The notes beneath the pieces are model-generated. The model searched no databases, was not told the DNA's origin, and saw nothing but the letters and a program-made list of their open reading frames with translations. A stretch of 64,000 nucleotides of DNA from Stieleria sp. JC731 (lineage in GTDB: Bacteria > Planctomycetota > Planctomycetia > Pirellulales > Pirellulaceae): contig NZ_JAJKFQ010000011.1 of assembly GCF_020966635.1 (NCBI RefSeq), positions 806,001 to 870,000 of the forward strand, written 5' to 3'. The stretch's first letter is position 1; the number at the start of each line of letters is the position of its first letter. The position numbers were made by a program, and so were the translations under genes. This document shows positions 10,087 to 18,316 of the stretch, piece after piece.

Positions 10087-10680
10087 TTAGCCCGCGTACT
10101 CGGCACCAAAGAACTCTTTGCTGTCGTCGACGTTTGGCTTGATCGTGCGGGCACCTTCTTGCCAATTCGCTGGGCAAACTTCGCCGTTCTTTTCGAAGTA
10201 CTGAAGTGCTTTGACCATTCGAAGTGCTTCATCAACACTTCGTCCCAATGGGAGATCGTTGACGACTTGGTGGCGTACGAGGCCTTCTTGATCGATCAAG
10301 AACAAACCACGAAGTGCGACACCGCCATCGAGCAGGACGTCGTAGTCACGCGAGATTTGCTTGTTCAAATCCGAAATCAATGGATAAGAAGTCTTGCCGA
10401 TACCGCCTTGGTCACGCGCCGTGTTGGTCCAAGCCAAGTGGGTGAAGTGGCTGTCGATCGAAACGCCCAAGATCTGAACGCCTAGGTCTGAGAAATCTTT
10501 TTCTCGGTCCGAGAAGGCGATGATTTCCGTTGGGCAGACGAACGTGAAGTCCAGTGGCCAGAAAAACAGCAAGACGTACTTGCCTTTGTAATCACTAAGT
10601 GAAACTTCTTTGAATTGCCCGTCGGGCATGACCGCTTGTGCTTTGAAGTCGGGCGCTTGCTGTGCGACTAAAACGCTCAT
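10087..10680 (-). CDS. Typical 2-Cys peroxiredoxin (Prx1/AhpC family)
   Basis: This 197-residue cytoplasmic enzyme should reduce hydrogen peroxide and organic hydroperoxides. The peroxidatic cysteine is C49 in FTFVCPTE, and the resolving cysteine is C169 in GEVCPANW; the length is normal for the family. The run [12 protein letters not shown] and the GGIG motif at residues 92-95 place it in the Prx1 group rather than the bacterioferritin comigratory group. GGxG plus a C-terminal aromatic pair (here FFGAEY in place of YF) is the combination linked to easily over-oxidised, 'sensitive' enzymes; that reading is inference. No AhpF or thioredoxin reductase gene is adjacent, so the reductant is probably encoded elsewhere. 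ATG at 10680. Confidence 0.95.
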   Translation of the reverse strand: MSVLVAQQAPDFKAQAVMPDGQFKEVSLSDYKGKYVLLFFWPLDFTFVCPTEIIAFSDREKDFSDLGVQILGVSIDSHFTHLAWTNTARDQGGIGKTSYPLISDLNKQISRDYDVLLDGGVALRGLFLIDQEGLVRHQVVNDLPLGRSVDEALRMVKALQYFEKNGEVCPANWQEGARTIKPNVDDSKEFFGAEYAG

Positions 10681-10906
10681 GAAATCTGCTCGGATTTTGA
10701 GTTGCGAAGTAAATCGTCGAAGACGGCGCCAAGCAATCGAAGATCGGTGGGCGCCGATTGAACTTTGTTTCGAGCAACACTATCGAACAGGTGGCGTGAT
10801 CCGACAAGCGGTGGAGAAAAAATCCGGTTGCAGTATCAACACTCGCGAGGCCAACCTAGGTGTCCGGCGATTGCGAACACCTTTGGGTTGGCCAGGCAGG
10901 TCGTTT

Positions 10907-11893
10907 CTACTCCGCTGGTGGGCGACGTGGGCGATCACCACCAGGTGCTCCACCACCATCACGCGGCGGGCCATTTCGGTCCCGTCCCATGGTGCGTCGA
11001 GCTTCCATCATTTTGTTCAATTCGTCCTTGGACAGCTTTTGATCGCTGTTTTCGTCAAATCGCTCGATGAAACGAGACATCCATTGGGGCAATTCGTCTT
11101 CGGATAGAGCACCGTCGCCATCTTTGTCTTGCTGAAGCAACCGAGACAGCATCTGTTCAGGATCAGCTCCGCCACGGCCCATCATTCCCATGCCGCGTCC
11201 GCGTGGCGAACCGGCCTGGTCGCCTCCGCGTGGGCCACGGTCACCGGCACCTCGATCTCCGGGTCCTCGCTCTCCAGGTCCTCGATCGTTCATTCTGCGT
11301 TCGCCCTGACCATCGGGGCGTGGGCCCTCTGGTCGCGGACCGTCAGCTCGTGGACCCTCTGGTCGCGGGCCGTCTGGTCGCGGGCCGTCTGGTCGCGGGC
11401 CGTCTGGTCGCGGGCCGTTCCCGCGTGGGCCAGCTTCGTCTGGGCGGCGGTCACCGGGGGGGCCAAAATCGTCAGGACGCATTTCGGCGAGATCGATTTT
11501 TCCATCTTTGTTGTGGTCGAGCTTCTTCAAAGCGTTTGCCGCGTTATTGATCTCGGCTTCAGAGATCTCCCCATCACGGTTGGCATCCAGAGCCGCAATG
11601 ATCGGCAGCCGAAGCATCATTTGAGGGCCGCGTCCACCACCAGGACCGCCGGGCCCGGGCGACTCGGCACGGAATCCGGGGCCTTCTCCATCGCGTGGAC
11701 GTCCTTCGCGGGGCCCACGAGGACCGTCGAAGCCCCGGTCGCCACGAGAGTCTCGTTCGCCGCGAAATTCACGTCGGCCTTCGGGCCGATCGTCTTGCGC
11801 CGACGAGTTTTGCGAATCTACGCCAATGCTAATGACTAGCCCCGCGACCCCACAGGCTGCCATACGCCAAAATCGTTTTGCCTTACGTTCCAT
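10907..11893 (-). CDS. Secreted EF-hand protein with Gly-Pro-Arg-Pro-Asp repeats
   Basis: A 328-residue protein with an N-terminal signal-like helix (about residues 9-32). Four EF-hand-type loops are visible: DANRDGEISEAE, DHNKDGKIDLAE, DKDGDGALSEDE and DENSDQKLSKDE, the last with Gln at the usual Gly position. The pairs are separated by a long low-complexity region rich in Gly, Pro, Arg and Asp, including a run of GPRPD-type pentapeptides, and a similar GDRG-rich stretch surrounds the signal region. It probably binds calcium in the periplasm or at the surface; planctomycetes carry many such proteins of unknown role. It is transcribed away from the CPXCG gene, leaving about 200 bp between the two starts. 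Confidence 0.85.
   Translation of the reverse strand: MERKAKRFWRMAACGVAGLVISIGVDSQNSSAQDDRPEGRREFRGERDSRGDRGFDGPRGPREGRPRDGEGPGFRAESPGPGGPGGGRGPQMMLRLPIIAALDANRDGEISEAEINNAANALKKLDHNKDGKIDLAEMRPDDFGPPGDRRPDEAGPRGNGPRPDGPRPDGPRPDGPRPEGPRADGPRPEGPRPDGQGERRMNDRGPGERGPGDRGAGDRGPRGGDQAGSPRGRGMGMMGRGGADPEQMLSRLLQQDKDGDGALSEDELPQWMSRFIERFDENSDQKLSKDELNKMMEARRTMGRDRNGPPRDGGGAPGGDRPRRPPAE
11359..11418 (-). repeat. Four exact 15-bp units coding GPRPD-type pentapeptides
   Basis: The unit ctggtcgcgggccgt (plus strand) is present four times without change, with diverged copies on the left side from about 11320. It encodes the Pro-Arg-Pro-Asp-Gly run in the middle of the EF-hand protein. Confidence 0.95.
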
Positions 11894-12094
11894 GGTGAAA
11901 TACCTATCCGCAAGTTGTCATGAAGAAGAGAAGTGAAAAGGCTGGCGTCATGATACAATTCGACGTAAAGCACCGCCTTGTCGAGAAATCTTGCCGCCCA
12001 CTTCGTACAACACTGTGTGAACGCGACGGTTTCGAAATATCCACAAGGGAAGACGGAACAAATTATCAGCGGCCAATCCTTTAATGGTGTCACC

Positions 12095-12385
12095 ATGGAT
12101 GAAACCAATTCTGGCGAGTCGATCGAACGTCTTGATGAGTCCGGCAAAACGGAACTCGTCCAATCAGAATTCTACGAATCGCAATCGGAGAACTTCGACG
12201 GCGAGGGCAGCTACATCTGCGAAAACTGTGGCGAAGAAATCGTGATCCCGCTGGATCCCATCGAAGGCTCATCGCAAAGCTATGTCGAAGACTGCCCGGT
12301 GTGTTGCACCCCGATGGTGATTCACGTTAATTTCGATGGCGCACACGCGATCGTTTGGGCCGAATCGGAACAAGACCGGTATTAG
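12095..12385 (+). CDS. Small CPXCG-type zinc-ribbon-like protein
   Basis: From ATG 12095 this is a 96-residue acidic protein. The C-terminal half carries ICENCGEEI, a short spacer, then EDCPVCCTPMVIHV, a pattern that matches the small Cys-rich CPXCG family; two CxxC pairs could hold one zinc ion. The second pair is CPVCC rather than CPxCG. The N-terminal 40 residues are acidic and Ser/Glu-rich. The frame continues upstream to 11978, but that part does not look coding, so the internal ATG is preferred. Function of the family is not established. Confidence 0.8.
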   Translation: MDETNSGESIERLDESGKTELVQSEFYESQSENFDGEGSYICENCGEEIVIPLDPIEGSSQSYVEDCPVCCTPMVIHVNFDGAHAIVWAESEQDRY

Positions 12386-12716
12386 GCTTCTGCCGATTGC
12401 TGAAACATCGCATTGCCTGATCAAATTGCCTCGTCAGGTATGACGCGTGCCGATGCGGATGTCTTGTCCCGAAGGGATGTCGCACAACGTTCACGCATGG
12501 CTATGGCTAGGTGTTTGCGTTTGTTGAACATCGATCCGGCTGAAATGCATTCGGTCGAGTGACGTGAATCGAGCGAAATCGTGCGAATACGTATCAGTCG
12601 TTCGCCGAGTTTGCACTGCGACGACGTTTCCGGATGAGCGCGATCCCTATCGCGACGGAACAGCCACTGAGTAAATTGGTTGTAGATTCAAGCCATTCAA
12701 CAGGATTCATCGATAA
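12386..12716. other. Intergenic, no feature seen
   Basis: A 331-bp gap between two plus-strand genes. No convincing gene, hairpin or repeat was seen. It probably contains the promoter of the SelA-like gene. Confidence 0.5.
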
Positions 12717-14072
12717 ATGCGTCTACCACCTTGGGCTGTCCAAGCCATCCGTAACGGAGTCGCCGACGTGGCTCGCAAAGCCAGCGATCCGGAAACCATC
12801 AAAAAGGTCCGCTCACAAGCCACGGAACTGTTGCGGGATTTGCCTGACAACGCCTCCAAGAGTATCGACGCGATCGTCAAGTCCGCATCGGAGACTGCTC
12901 GTGGCGCATTTGATCAAGGTCGTTCGACCATTTTACGTTGGTCCGAGCGTCAAAAGGAAATCGCCTCCCTCGGCTACAACGCCTCGGGCGTCTTGCTAAA
13001 CGAACTCGGTAGTGGCGTTCCGGTCGGCGATCGTGTGTTGCAATTGGGATGTGACCTATTGCAAGGCGATTGCTTGAAGCTGAATGCCCGAAGTCAGATT
13101 GATGAAGCCTTAACGCGGCAATTGGATCAATCCGGCAATCGGATCCTTGTTGCCAACAACTTCGACTCCGCAATTCGCTCGTTAGTCGCCTTGGCTTCAC
13201 GGCCGAGCAACATCGCGAGTCAAAGTACAGCTGGCCAGCAAGATTCTGGGCAGCAAGGTCGCCGAATCGTAATGCATCGTGCACACGCCATTCGCTTGCC
13301 ATCAGGCTTGCCGTTGCCGGATTTGTTCGAAGGCTATGCCATTGAGCAGTGTGGCGGAGTAGGCACGGTTGAGCCGAGTGACTTTCGGGATGCCGGGCAT
13401 TCGATCGTTGTCATGGCTGACGACGGCAAGGAGCCACTGCAATGTTTCGAACTTGCCGCTGACGATACGATTCAAGTCGCGGTATTGCCCATCGCAACCG
13501 TTGAAGCGAAATACGCTGATGTCCCGGATGCAAAATCGTTGCTGAAAGCTGGCTTCGACATTGTGGTGCTGCAGGCGGGACCGCTGACCGGATCAGCGAA
13601 CGCTGGATTGATCGTTGGTAAAACGGCGTTGCTTGAAACGATTGAATCGAGCTTGGTGTGGAACTTCGCGACGGCTAATGATGCGGTTGCGGCAACCGTT
13701 TTGGCATCGATTGTCAACGAGCCAAGCCCACTCGGTGTGTTGATCGAAACCGGTGAAGAGAATCTACGAAGTCGAGCCGAGCGCATGGCGACTCGGCTGA
13801 CAGCTTCTCAGACGATTAAAGGTTGCAAGATTGACAACGCTTCGGCCGTTTTGTCAAAAGGTAAACGTTGGGCTTTGCCATCTCGTCAATTACGGTTGCA
13901 ACATCAATCGATGGCGGCAACCCAATGGGCCGCCTCACTATTGGAACAATCGCCAGCGGTCATCGCGTCGGTCGACGCAGATGACTTGGTGATCGATCTG
14001 CGATGGGTCCCCGCATCGGCGGATGGAGTGATCGCAGACATCTTGGCTCCTATCGACGATGACCAAGACTAA
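12717..14072 (+). CDS. SelA-like protein without the PLP lysine
   Basis: A 451-residue protein whose layout follows L-seryl-tRNA(Sec) selenium transferase (SelA). Residues about 85-105 (YNASGVLLNELG) align with the SelA NATGVxLHTNLG motif. Residues about 280-310 (GFDIVVLQAGPLTG then AGLIVG) align with the SelA segment ending in SGDKLLGGPQAGIIVG. The C-terminus (ALPSRQLRL, PAVIASVDADDLVIDLRWV) matches the SelA ending. The active-site lysine position reads Pro or Gly, so PLP binding and selenium transfer look lost. No SelB, SelD or tRNA-Sec was found nearby. It may be a non-catalytic paralogue of fold-type I PLP enzymes. The assignment rests on motif reading only; ATG at 12717. Confidence 0.65.
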   Translation: MRLPPWAVQAIRNGVADVARKASDPETIKKVRSQATELLRDLPDNASKSIDAIVKSASETARGAFDQGRSTILRWSERQKEIASLGYNASGVLLNELGSGVPVGDRVLQLGCDLLQGDCLKLNARSQIDEALTRQLDQSGNRILVANNFDSAIRSLVALASRPSNIASQSTAGQQDSGQQGRRIVMHRAHAIRLPSGLPLPDLFEGYAIEQCGGVGTVEPSDFRDAGHSIVVMADDGKEPLQCFELAADDTIQVAVLPIATVEAKYADVPDAKSLLKAGFDIVVLQAGPLTGSANAGLIVGKTALLETIESSLVWNFATANDAVAATVLASIVNEPSPLGVLIETGEENLRSRAERMATRLTASQTIKGCKIDNASAVLSKGKRWALPSRQLRLQHQSMAATQWAASLLEQSPAVIASVDADDLVIDLRWVPASADGVIADILAPIDDDQD

Positions 14073-14117
14073 ATTGGCGCGTTTCATTGGTGCTGCCTGA
14101 CGACTATTCGCAGTGCA

Positions 14118-14708
14118 TTACCTGGGGCGATTTGCGTCTTCAATCGCGTTGATCAGTTTCTGTGGTGTGGGGGCAAGCAACACAATTCCTGCGATGCCGA
14201 CGGCCACAAAAAACAGATGTGCAAAATTGTGATCGATGAAGACGAACACCGCATTGAGCATCGCAGGGCCTTCGAATAACGCTTGCCCAATAAGCGTGCT
14301 TGATTGAAACGCGCCCAGGAAGTGCCTTCCCTCGGGCGGCAACGTCGCATTGGTATCGATAGGCTGGGGGAAATCTAAATCCGTTGATCGAAGTCGTTCC
14401 GCAGCTTGCCCCTTCATTATCTTAGGCAACACGATCGCGACCGGGATGGTCAATAGTGTTGCCAACCCTCCGATGGCAAGGAACAACCACTCGTCTTGAC
14501 CAAAACGGATCAATGGCAAGTCTTCAGGAAAGTCGCCTAAGGACAGGTACGACAGGATTCCAGCAACGACGACGACTCCGTTGATCAACGCAAATGTGAT
14601 CACAAGTCCCGTTTTCGCGGTTTGGGAAATACTATTGGGGGCACGCGTATTTCCCGGACCGGATGAACCGCCTGGTGAGACGTAGGGGTTATTGGGTGAG
14701 TCAATCAT
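14118..14708 (-). CDS. Small integral membrane protein
   Basis: From ATG 14708, 196 residues with four likely membrane helices: about 32-54, 66-88, 137-158 and 165-184. The N-terminal 28 residues are Pro/Gly/Ser-rich and cytoplasmic or disordered. A longer frame reaching 14918 exists but would run through the 5' end of the deacetylase gene on the other strand, so the internal ATG is preferred. Only 39 bp separate its start from the divergent deacetylase gene, so both promoters must overlap there. No family was recognised. Confidence 0.75.
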   Translation of the reverse strand: MIDSPNNPYVSPGGSSGPGNTRAPNSISQTAKTGLVITFALINGVVVVAGILSYLSLGDFPEDLPLIRFGQDEWLFLAIGGLATLLTIPVAIVLPKIMKGQAAERLRSTDLDFPQPIDTNATLPPEGRHFLGAFQSSTLIGQALFEGPAMLNAVFVFIDHNFAHLFFVAVGIAGIVLLAPTPQKLINAIEDANRPR

Positions 14709-14747
14709 TGCGTTTCCAAAATCTCCATTCGAATTGACGATTCCGTT

Positions 14748-15659
14748 GTGAAACTTTTCTATACCGACCACTTCGAGCTGCCGTTGCCAGACAGGCATCG
14801 ATTTCCGATGGACAAGTATCGGCGACTGCGACGGCATGTTGCAACTAGTGACATCCATCGGGCGGATGTGCTGCTGGTTCCACCGGCCGCGACGGATCAG
14901 CAACTGCTGCTCTGTCATGATGAGGGCTATGTTGATCGTGTCAAATCGGGCGGTTTGTCGAAATCTGAAATTCGTCGAATCGGGTTCCCTTGGTCTGAAA
15001 AGATGGTGGAGCGTTCGCGGCGGAGCACGGGAGCCACCATTGCGGCGGCGCTTGCGGCTTTGCAGGATGGATTGGCTGCGAACTTAGCCGGCGGCACGCA
15101 CCACGCATTTTCAGACGCAGGCGAAGGCTACTGTGTGTTCAACGACGCTGCTGTCGCGATTCGCGTTCTACAAACGGAAAAAGTTATCGGTCGAGCCTGT
15201 GTGATCGATTTGGATGTTCATCAAGGTAACGGGACAGCTTCTATTTTGGCGGGCGATCAATCCGCGGTCACACTTTCGATGCATGGCGCAAAGAACTTTC
15301 CGCTGCGCAAATTTCCCAGCGATATCGATGTGCCTTTGGATGATGGGACTGAAGACGATGCTTATATGGCATCCTTAGAAGTCGCTCTGGGCGCGCTTGA
15401 TGACTTGCATCGAGCGAAACCATTCGAATTAGCTATTTATCTGGCGGGGGCCGACCCATTTGAAGGAGATCGACTTGGGCGGATGAAGCTATCTAAAGAA
15501 GGTTTGAAACGTCGCGATTCGATGGCGCTTCGTTGGTGTCGCGAGAGGTCCTTGCCAGTCGCCATCGCGATGAGCGGAGGCTACGCGCCTGAAATCGACG
15601 ACATCGTTTCGATTCACGCGGCCACCTTGGAAATCGCATCGGCAATCTGTCGGGGATAA
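14748..15659 (+). CDS. HDAC-family (AcuC/class IV-like) zinc deacetylase
   Basis: A 303-residue enzyme of the arginase/deacetylase fold that should hydrolyse acetyl-lysine or acetylpolyamine-type amides. Visible landmarks are the catalytic His pair in GGTHHAF (residues 118-119), GYCVFND (128-133), zinc ligands D156 and H158 in DLDVHQGNG, a third ligand D236 in GADPFEGD, and the transition-state Tyr in SGGY (279). All needed residues are present and the length suits bacterial single-domain members. The start is a GTG; the N-terminal KLFYTDHFELPLP already belongs to the fold, so an internal start is unlikely. The true substrate cannot be read from the sequence. Confidence 0.93.
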   Translation: MKLFYTDHFELPLPDRHRFPMDKYRRLRRHVATSDIHRADVLLVPPAATDQQLLLCHDEGYVDRVKSGGLSKSEIRRIGFPWSEKMVERSRRSTGATIAAALAALQDGLAANLAGGTHHAFSDAGEGYCVFNDAAVAIRVLQTEKVIGRACVIDLDVHQGNGTASILAGDQSAVTLSMHGAKNFPLRKFPSDIDVPLDDGTEDDAYMASLEVALGALDDLHRAKPFELAIYLAGADPFEGDRLGRMKLSKEGLKRRDSMALRWCRERSLPVAIAMSGGYAPEIDDIVSIHAATLEIASAICRG

Positions 15660-15732
15660 ATCAACTCAGGGTCCCTGGATTCGATTGTCCGTGCTGGCGA
15701 TCGCTTGGGACGCTTTTGTTGTGGGCAGAAAA

Positions 15733-15760
15733 GCACGGGGAGAAAAGCACGGGGAGAAAA
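15733..15760 (+). repeat. Tandem 14-bp duplication
   Basis: The unit gcacggggagaaaa occurs twice in immediate succession, with a partial third copy before it, in the leader of the Tyr-rich gene. It creates a purine-rich stretch of about 35 bp. Confidence 0.85.
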
Positions 15761-15907
15761 GTTTTTTCGGAAAGTTGGAAACACCTGGAACGTTCGTTCG
15801 CTTGGCTTCATGTGTCAAGGAAATCGAAAGCGACGAGCAGCTCGGCAGACTCGCCGTTTTCTCCATAAAACAAACGTTCTGTCGAATCCAATTGAAGGAA
15901 CCTTACC

Positions 15908-16312
15908 ATGTTGAAGCGAATCCTCCTTACTGTTGCTCCCATCGTCATGATCATGGGCACTGTCAGCGCTGACGATGACTTGCTGAAATCACTTGCCGTT
16001 TTGGACGGTGACTCCATCGCATCGGTCTCGAGCGAGATGCCAACTTCGCTAGAAGACGAAGACGACTTCGGCCAAGCCGACGTTGACGCTCTGATGGGCG
16101 ACGATGAGAAAGACGAAGACGCGATTGCCGCATGCTTCCGTCGAGTGGGCTACGGATACGGGTATAGCCATAGCTACCGCAGCTACGGTTACAGCTACTA
16201 CCGCCCACACTACAACTACAACTACCACTGCTACCGTCCAGTCACGTACAACTACTGCTACCCAGTGACCTATCACGTGCCTTGCTACACCAGCTACTGG
16301 GCATGCTACTAA
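15908..16312 (+). CDS. Secreted Tyr-rich small protein
   Basis: A 134-residue protein with a clean signal peptide (residues 1-21, cleavage near VSADDD). The mature N-terminal half is acidic; the C-terminal 55 residues are packed with Tyr, His and Asn in YGYGYSHSY / HYNYNYHCY style, and contain five Cys. There is no known domain. Such peptides may be envelope components cross-linked through Tyr or Cys, but that is speculation. ATG at 15908; a purine-rich leader (aaggaa) lies just upstream. Two hairpins follow the stop, which suggests a discrete single-gene transcript. Confidence 0.85.
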   Translation: MLKRILLTVAPIVMIMGTVSADDDLLKSLAVLDGDSIASVSSEMPTSLEDEDDFGQADVDALMGDDEKDEDAIAACFRRVGYGYGYSHSYRSYGYSYYRPHYNYNYHCYRPVTYNYCYPVTYHVPCYTSYWACY

Positions 16313-16332
16313 TCGTGACCTTCACGGTGACG

Positions 16333-16365
16333 TCGACTGACGAACGCTTCGGCTTCGTCAGTCGA
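16333..16365 (+). other. Stable hairpin with UUCG loop
   Basis: Arms 16333-16344 and 16354-16365 are perfect 12-bp complements (tcgactgacgaa / ttcgtcagtcga), with an inner GC-UUCG-GC cap. It lies 20 bp after the stop of the Tyr-rich gene and has no T-run, so it may protect the 3' end of the message rather than stop transcription. Confidence 0.7.
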
Positions 16366-16384
16366 GCCAAAGCCAACATCATCG

Positions 16385-16422
16385 CCCGGTGAATCGGACC
16401 CGATCCGATGCCGGGTTTTTTT
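16385..16422 (+). terminator. Rho-independent terminator
   Basis: The stem cccgg...atcgga pairs with tccgat...ccggg around a short loop, with a small bulge, and is followed directly by seven T. It ends the transcript of the Tyr-rich gene. Confidence 0.85.
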
Positions 16423-16657
16423 ATGCAACTGCAGTGTGCGACTGGACCGTCATGGGATCAACAGAAAATCACCTGGCAGCAAATTTTGGCTAGTGATGTA
16501 ACGACGCGCCGCATCGTTCGCTTAGCCGAATGTCGTCACTATCGCCGAGATCTCAGGCCAGCCTCGTTTAGTAGCTCTTCGGTGATATCGACTAATCCAA
16601 CTTCGCCCAACTTCGGTTCGTTCTCAAACGCTTTCACATCCAACCATCAAAGCAGCC
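16423..16657. other. Intergenic leader of the CARDB-like gene
   Basis: No gene seen. A direct repeat (caacttcgcccaacttcgg) occurs near 16600, shortly before the ATG at 16658. The promoter of the downstream gene is expected here. Confidence 0.45.
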
Positions 16658-17596
16658 ATGAAAACCAAAAGACTTAAACGTTGTGCTCTCGCGTTCGCGA
16701 TGCTGTTTTCAGCAACGTGTGCTCCTGAGCCATTCCTTTCTACAGCAAGCGCCGACGGCATTGATCTGCATCGACTGATGTCGGGGCCGGATCGATGCGA
16801 CCACGTGATTTCATTGTTGATGCGCTACGGTGTCAACAATGATGTCGATCAATACAGCAACATGCAGGTCTATCATCCGCTGGGGCCTATTCAGCTGCCC
16901 ACATCGGAATTGGGAGATTTGCAATTGGTCTCCATCGCCAAACTTGCCGATGTTCATCCCGGTTGCGGACCGACATTCGAAGTCACAATCAAAAACTGCA
17001 GCACTCGAGCAGTTCATGGGATGCGGCTTACCTTGGTGGGATTGCTGGGACGAATTTGTCCGACCAGCCCCAGTGTGACCGAGAAAATTGACTGCCTGGC
17101 CGCAGGGGCCATCGTACAACTGAACGTCAGCCTTCCGGTGGAAGCGATGGCGATGGGGCAATACAACGGGGCACCGATTCCGATGAATCGATTGCTTGTC
17201 GCTGTCGATAGCTATGACCAGTTCATGGAATCGAACGAGGCAAACAATTTGAAAGTGATGGAGATGGGGGCGATCCCGATTGCTTCTGTTGTGGAAGCGA
17301 GTGACATCCCAAACGGAAATGTCGCACCGGCCTCTGTCGGTTCCCCTCAAAGACCTTCGCAGGAATCTTCCCAGATGGTTTCCAATATCGGTCCTGACGC
17401 GCCAGCGGCATCGATTCAGAACCCAAGTGCTGCCCCCCAACAGAATCCAGGTGGAGCTGGCATCGGGGCTGCCGGTTCAGGTTCAGCGGTTGCACCGTCG
17501 GACTTGCGGTCAGCGATCGAGCAATTTGGTCAGCAGAACGCGCAAAACGAGAAATCGGCTGAGCAAGCAACGCTTGATCAAGCGGGTATTCAGTGA
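16658..17596 (+). CDS. Secreted CARDB-like protein
   Basis: A 312-residue exported protein with a basic-hydrophobic signal (residues 1-32, ending near STASADG). Residues about 85-205 look like a CARDB/Ig-like adhesion module: an EVTIKNCSTRAV strand pair and the ending DSYDQFMESNEANN, which is the usual CARDB close (xxxDxNxxVxExxExNN). Four Cys in this region could form disulfides. The last 100 residues are Pro/Gln/Ser/Ala-rich and likely disordered. A role in adhesion or scaffold at the cell surface is inference. It is followed by a strong hairpin terminator. Confidence 0.75.
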   Translation: MKTKRLKRCALAFAMLFSATCAPEPFLSTASADGIDLHRLMSGPDRCDHVISLLMRYGVNNDVDQYSNMQVYHPLGPIQLPTSELGDLQLVSIAKLADVHPGCGPTFEVTIKNCSTRAVHGMRLTLVGLLGRICPTSPSVTEKIDCLAAGAIVQLNVSLPVEAMAMGQYNGAPIPMNRLLVAVDSYDQFMESNEANNLKVMEMGAIPIASVVEASDIPNGNVAPASVGSPQRPSQESSQMVSNIGPDAPAASIQNPSAAPQQNPGGAGIGAAGSGSAVAPSDLRSAIEQFGQQNAQNEKSAEQATLDQAGIQ

Positions 17597-17647
17597 CCTC
17601 GCATTGGTTCCCAGAGTGTTCGCAATCCGTTTTCTCGCAATCGCCAA

Positions 17648-17676
17648 CGCCGCGTTTTCATAACGCGGCGATTTTC
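17648..17676 (+). terminator. Hairpin terminator
   Basis: A perfect 9-bp stem (cgccgcgtt / aacgcggcg) with a 5-nt loop is followed by attttcc. It lies 50 bp after the stop of the CARDB-like gene. Confidence 0.8.
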
Positions 17677-17872
17677 CTGGGATTGCCGAAGTGAATCGAG
17701 GTCTGCACAGTTAAGAAATAGACAGGCGTGAGCAGCAAAATCGGTGATGCCCTTCATACCCGACATTCGTAATTCGCCTCACTTAAAATATCCTCTGGCC
17801 AGATTGAACTTTTGCGTGATACGATCGTATCTGGTTCTGATACGAATCCCACCGGAATTTTAGCTAGTCGAA

Positions 17873-18316
17873 ATGGCCGATCGATCCCTGTTTATTGCCC
17901 TGCTGGGCGGGCTATTGTTACTCACCGGATGCTCGTCCGGGTATGGTCCATCCAATTATGATGCTGATGCGCCAACCGAGTTCACGACGACGGAATCCGG
18001 TTTGAAATACAGGATTCTTCGCAAGAGCGACAAACGAAAGCCAAAAGAAACCAGCCATGTGAAAGTGCACTACATCGGCACACTGGACGATGGCACGGTG
18101 TTTGACAGTACTTACGAACGCGGAAAGCCAGCCACATTGAACCTCTACAATGTCGTTAAAGGTTGGCGTGAAGGGATGCAGCTAATCGGTGAAGGCGGAA
18201 TGATCGAGTTGGAGATTCCGTCTGAACTCGGCTATGGCGAACTCGGGCAACGCAATGCCGTCCCCCCGAATTCAACGATTCACTTCATCGTCGAACTGGT
18301 CCGGGTCTTCGACTGA
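17873..18316 (+). CDS. FKBP-type peptidyl-prolyl isomerase lipoprotein
   Basis: A 147-residue protein. A lipoprotein signal is clear: hydrophobic residues 6-17 and lipobox LTGC with the lipidated Cys at 20. Residues about 40-147 are one FKBP domain: SGLKYRIL, VKVHYIGTLDDGTVFDST, GWREGMQLIGEGG, IPSELGYGELG and the closing STIHFIVELV, all matching the core pattern. The enzyme should speed prolyl isomerisation during folding of exported proteins, attached to a membrane on the periplasmic side. It stands alone, with an AT-rich upstream region of 275 bp. Confidence 0.95.
   Translation: MADRSLFIALLGGLLLLTGCSSGYGPSNYDADAPTEFTTTESGLKYRILRKSDKRKPKETSHVKVHYIGTLDDGTVFDSTYERGKPATLNLYNVVKGWREGMQLIGEGGMIELEIPSELGYGELGQRNAVPPNSTIHFIVELVRVFD

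Noticed and set aside
11129-11839. Plus-strand frame of 236 codons opposite the EF-hand gene
   Set aside because: It is the mirror of the repeat-rich EF-hand gene (Trp/Ala/Val repeats) and lacks any independent support.
14709-14918. N-terminal extension of the membrane protein to 14918
   Set aside because: It would overlap the conserved 5' end of the deacetylase gene on the opposite strand, while an ATG at 14708 gives a good start.
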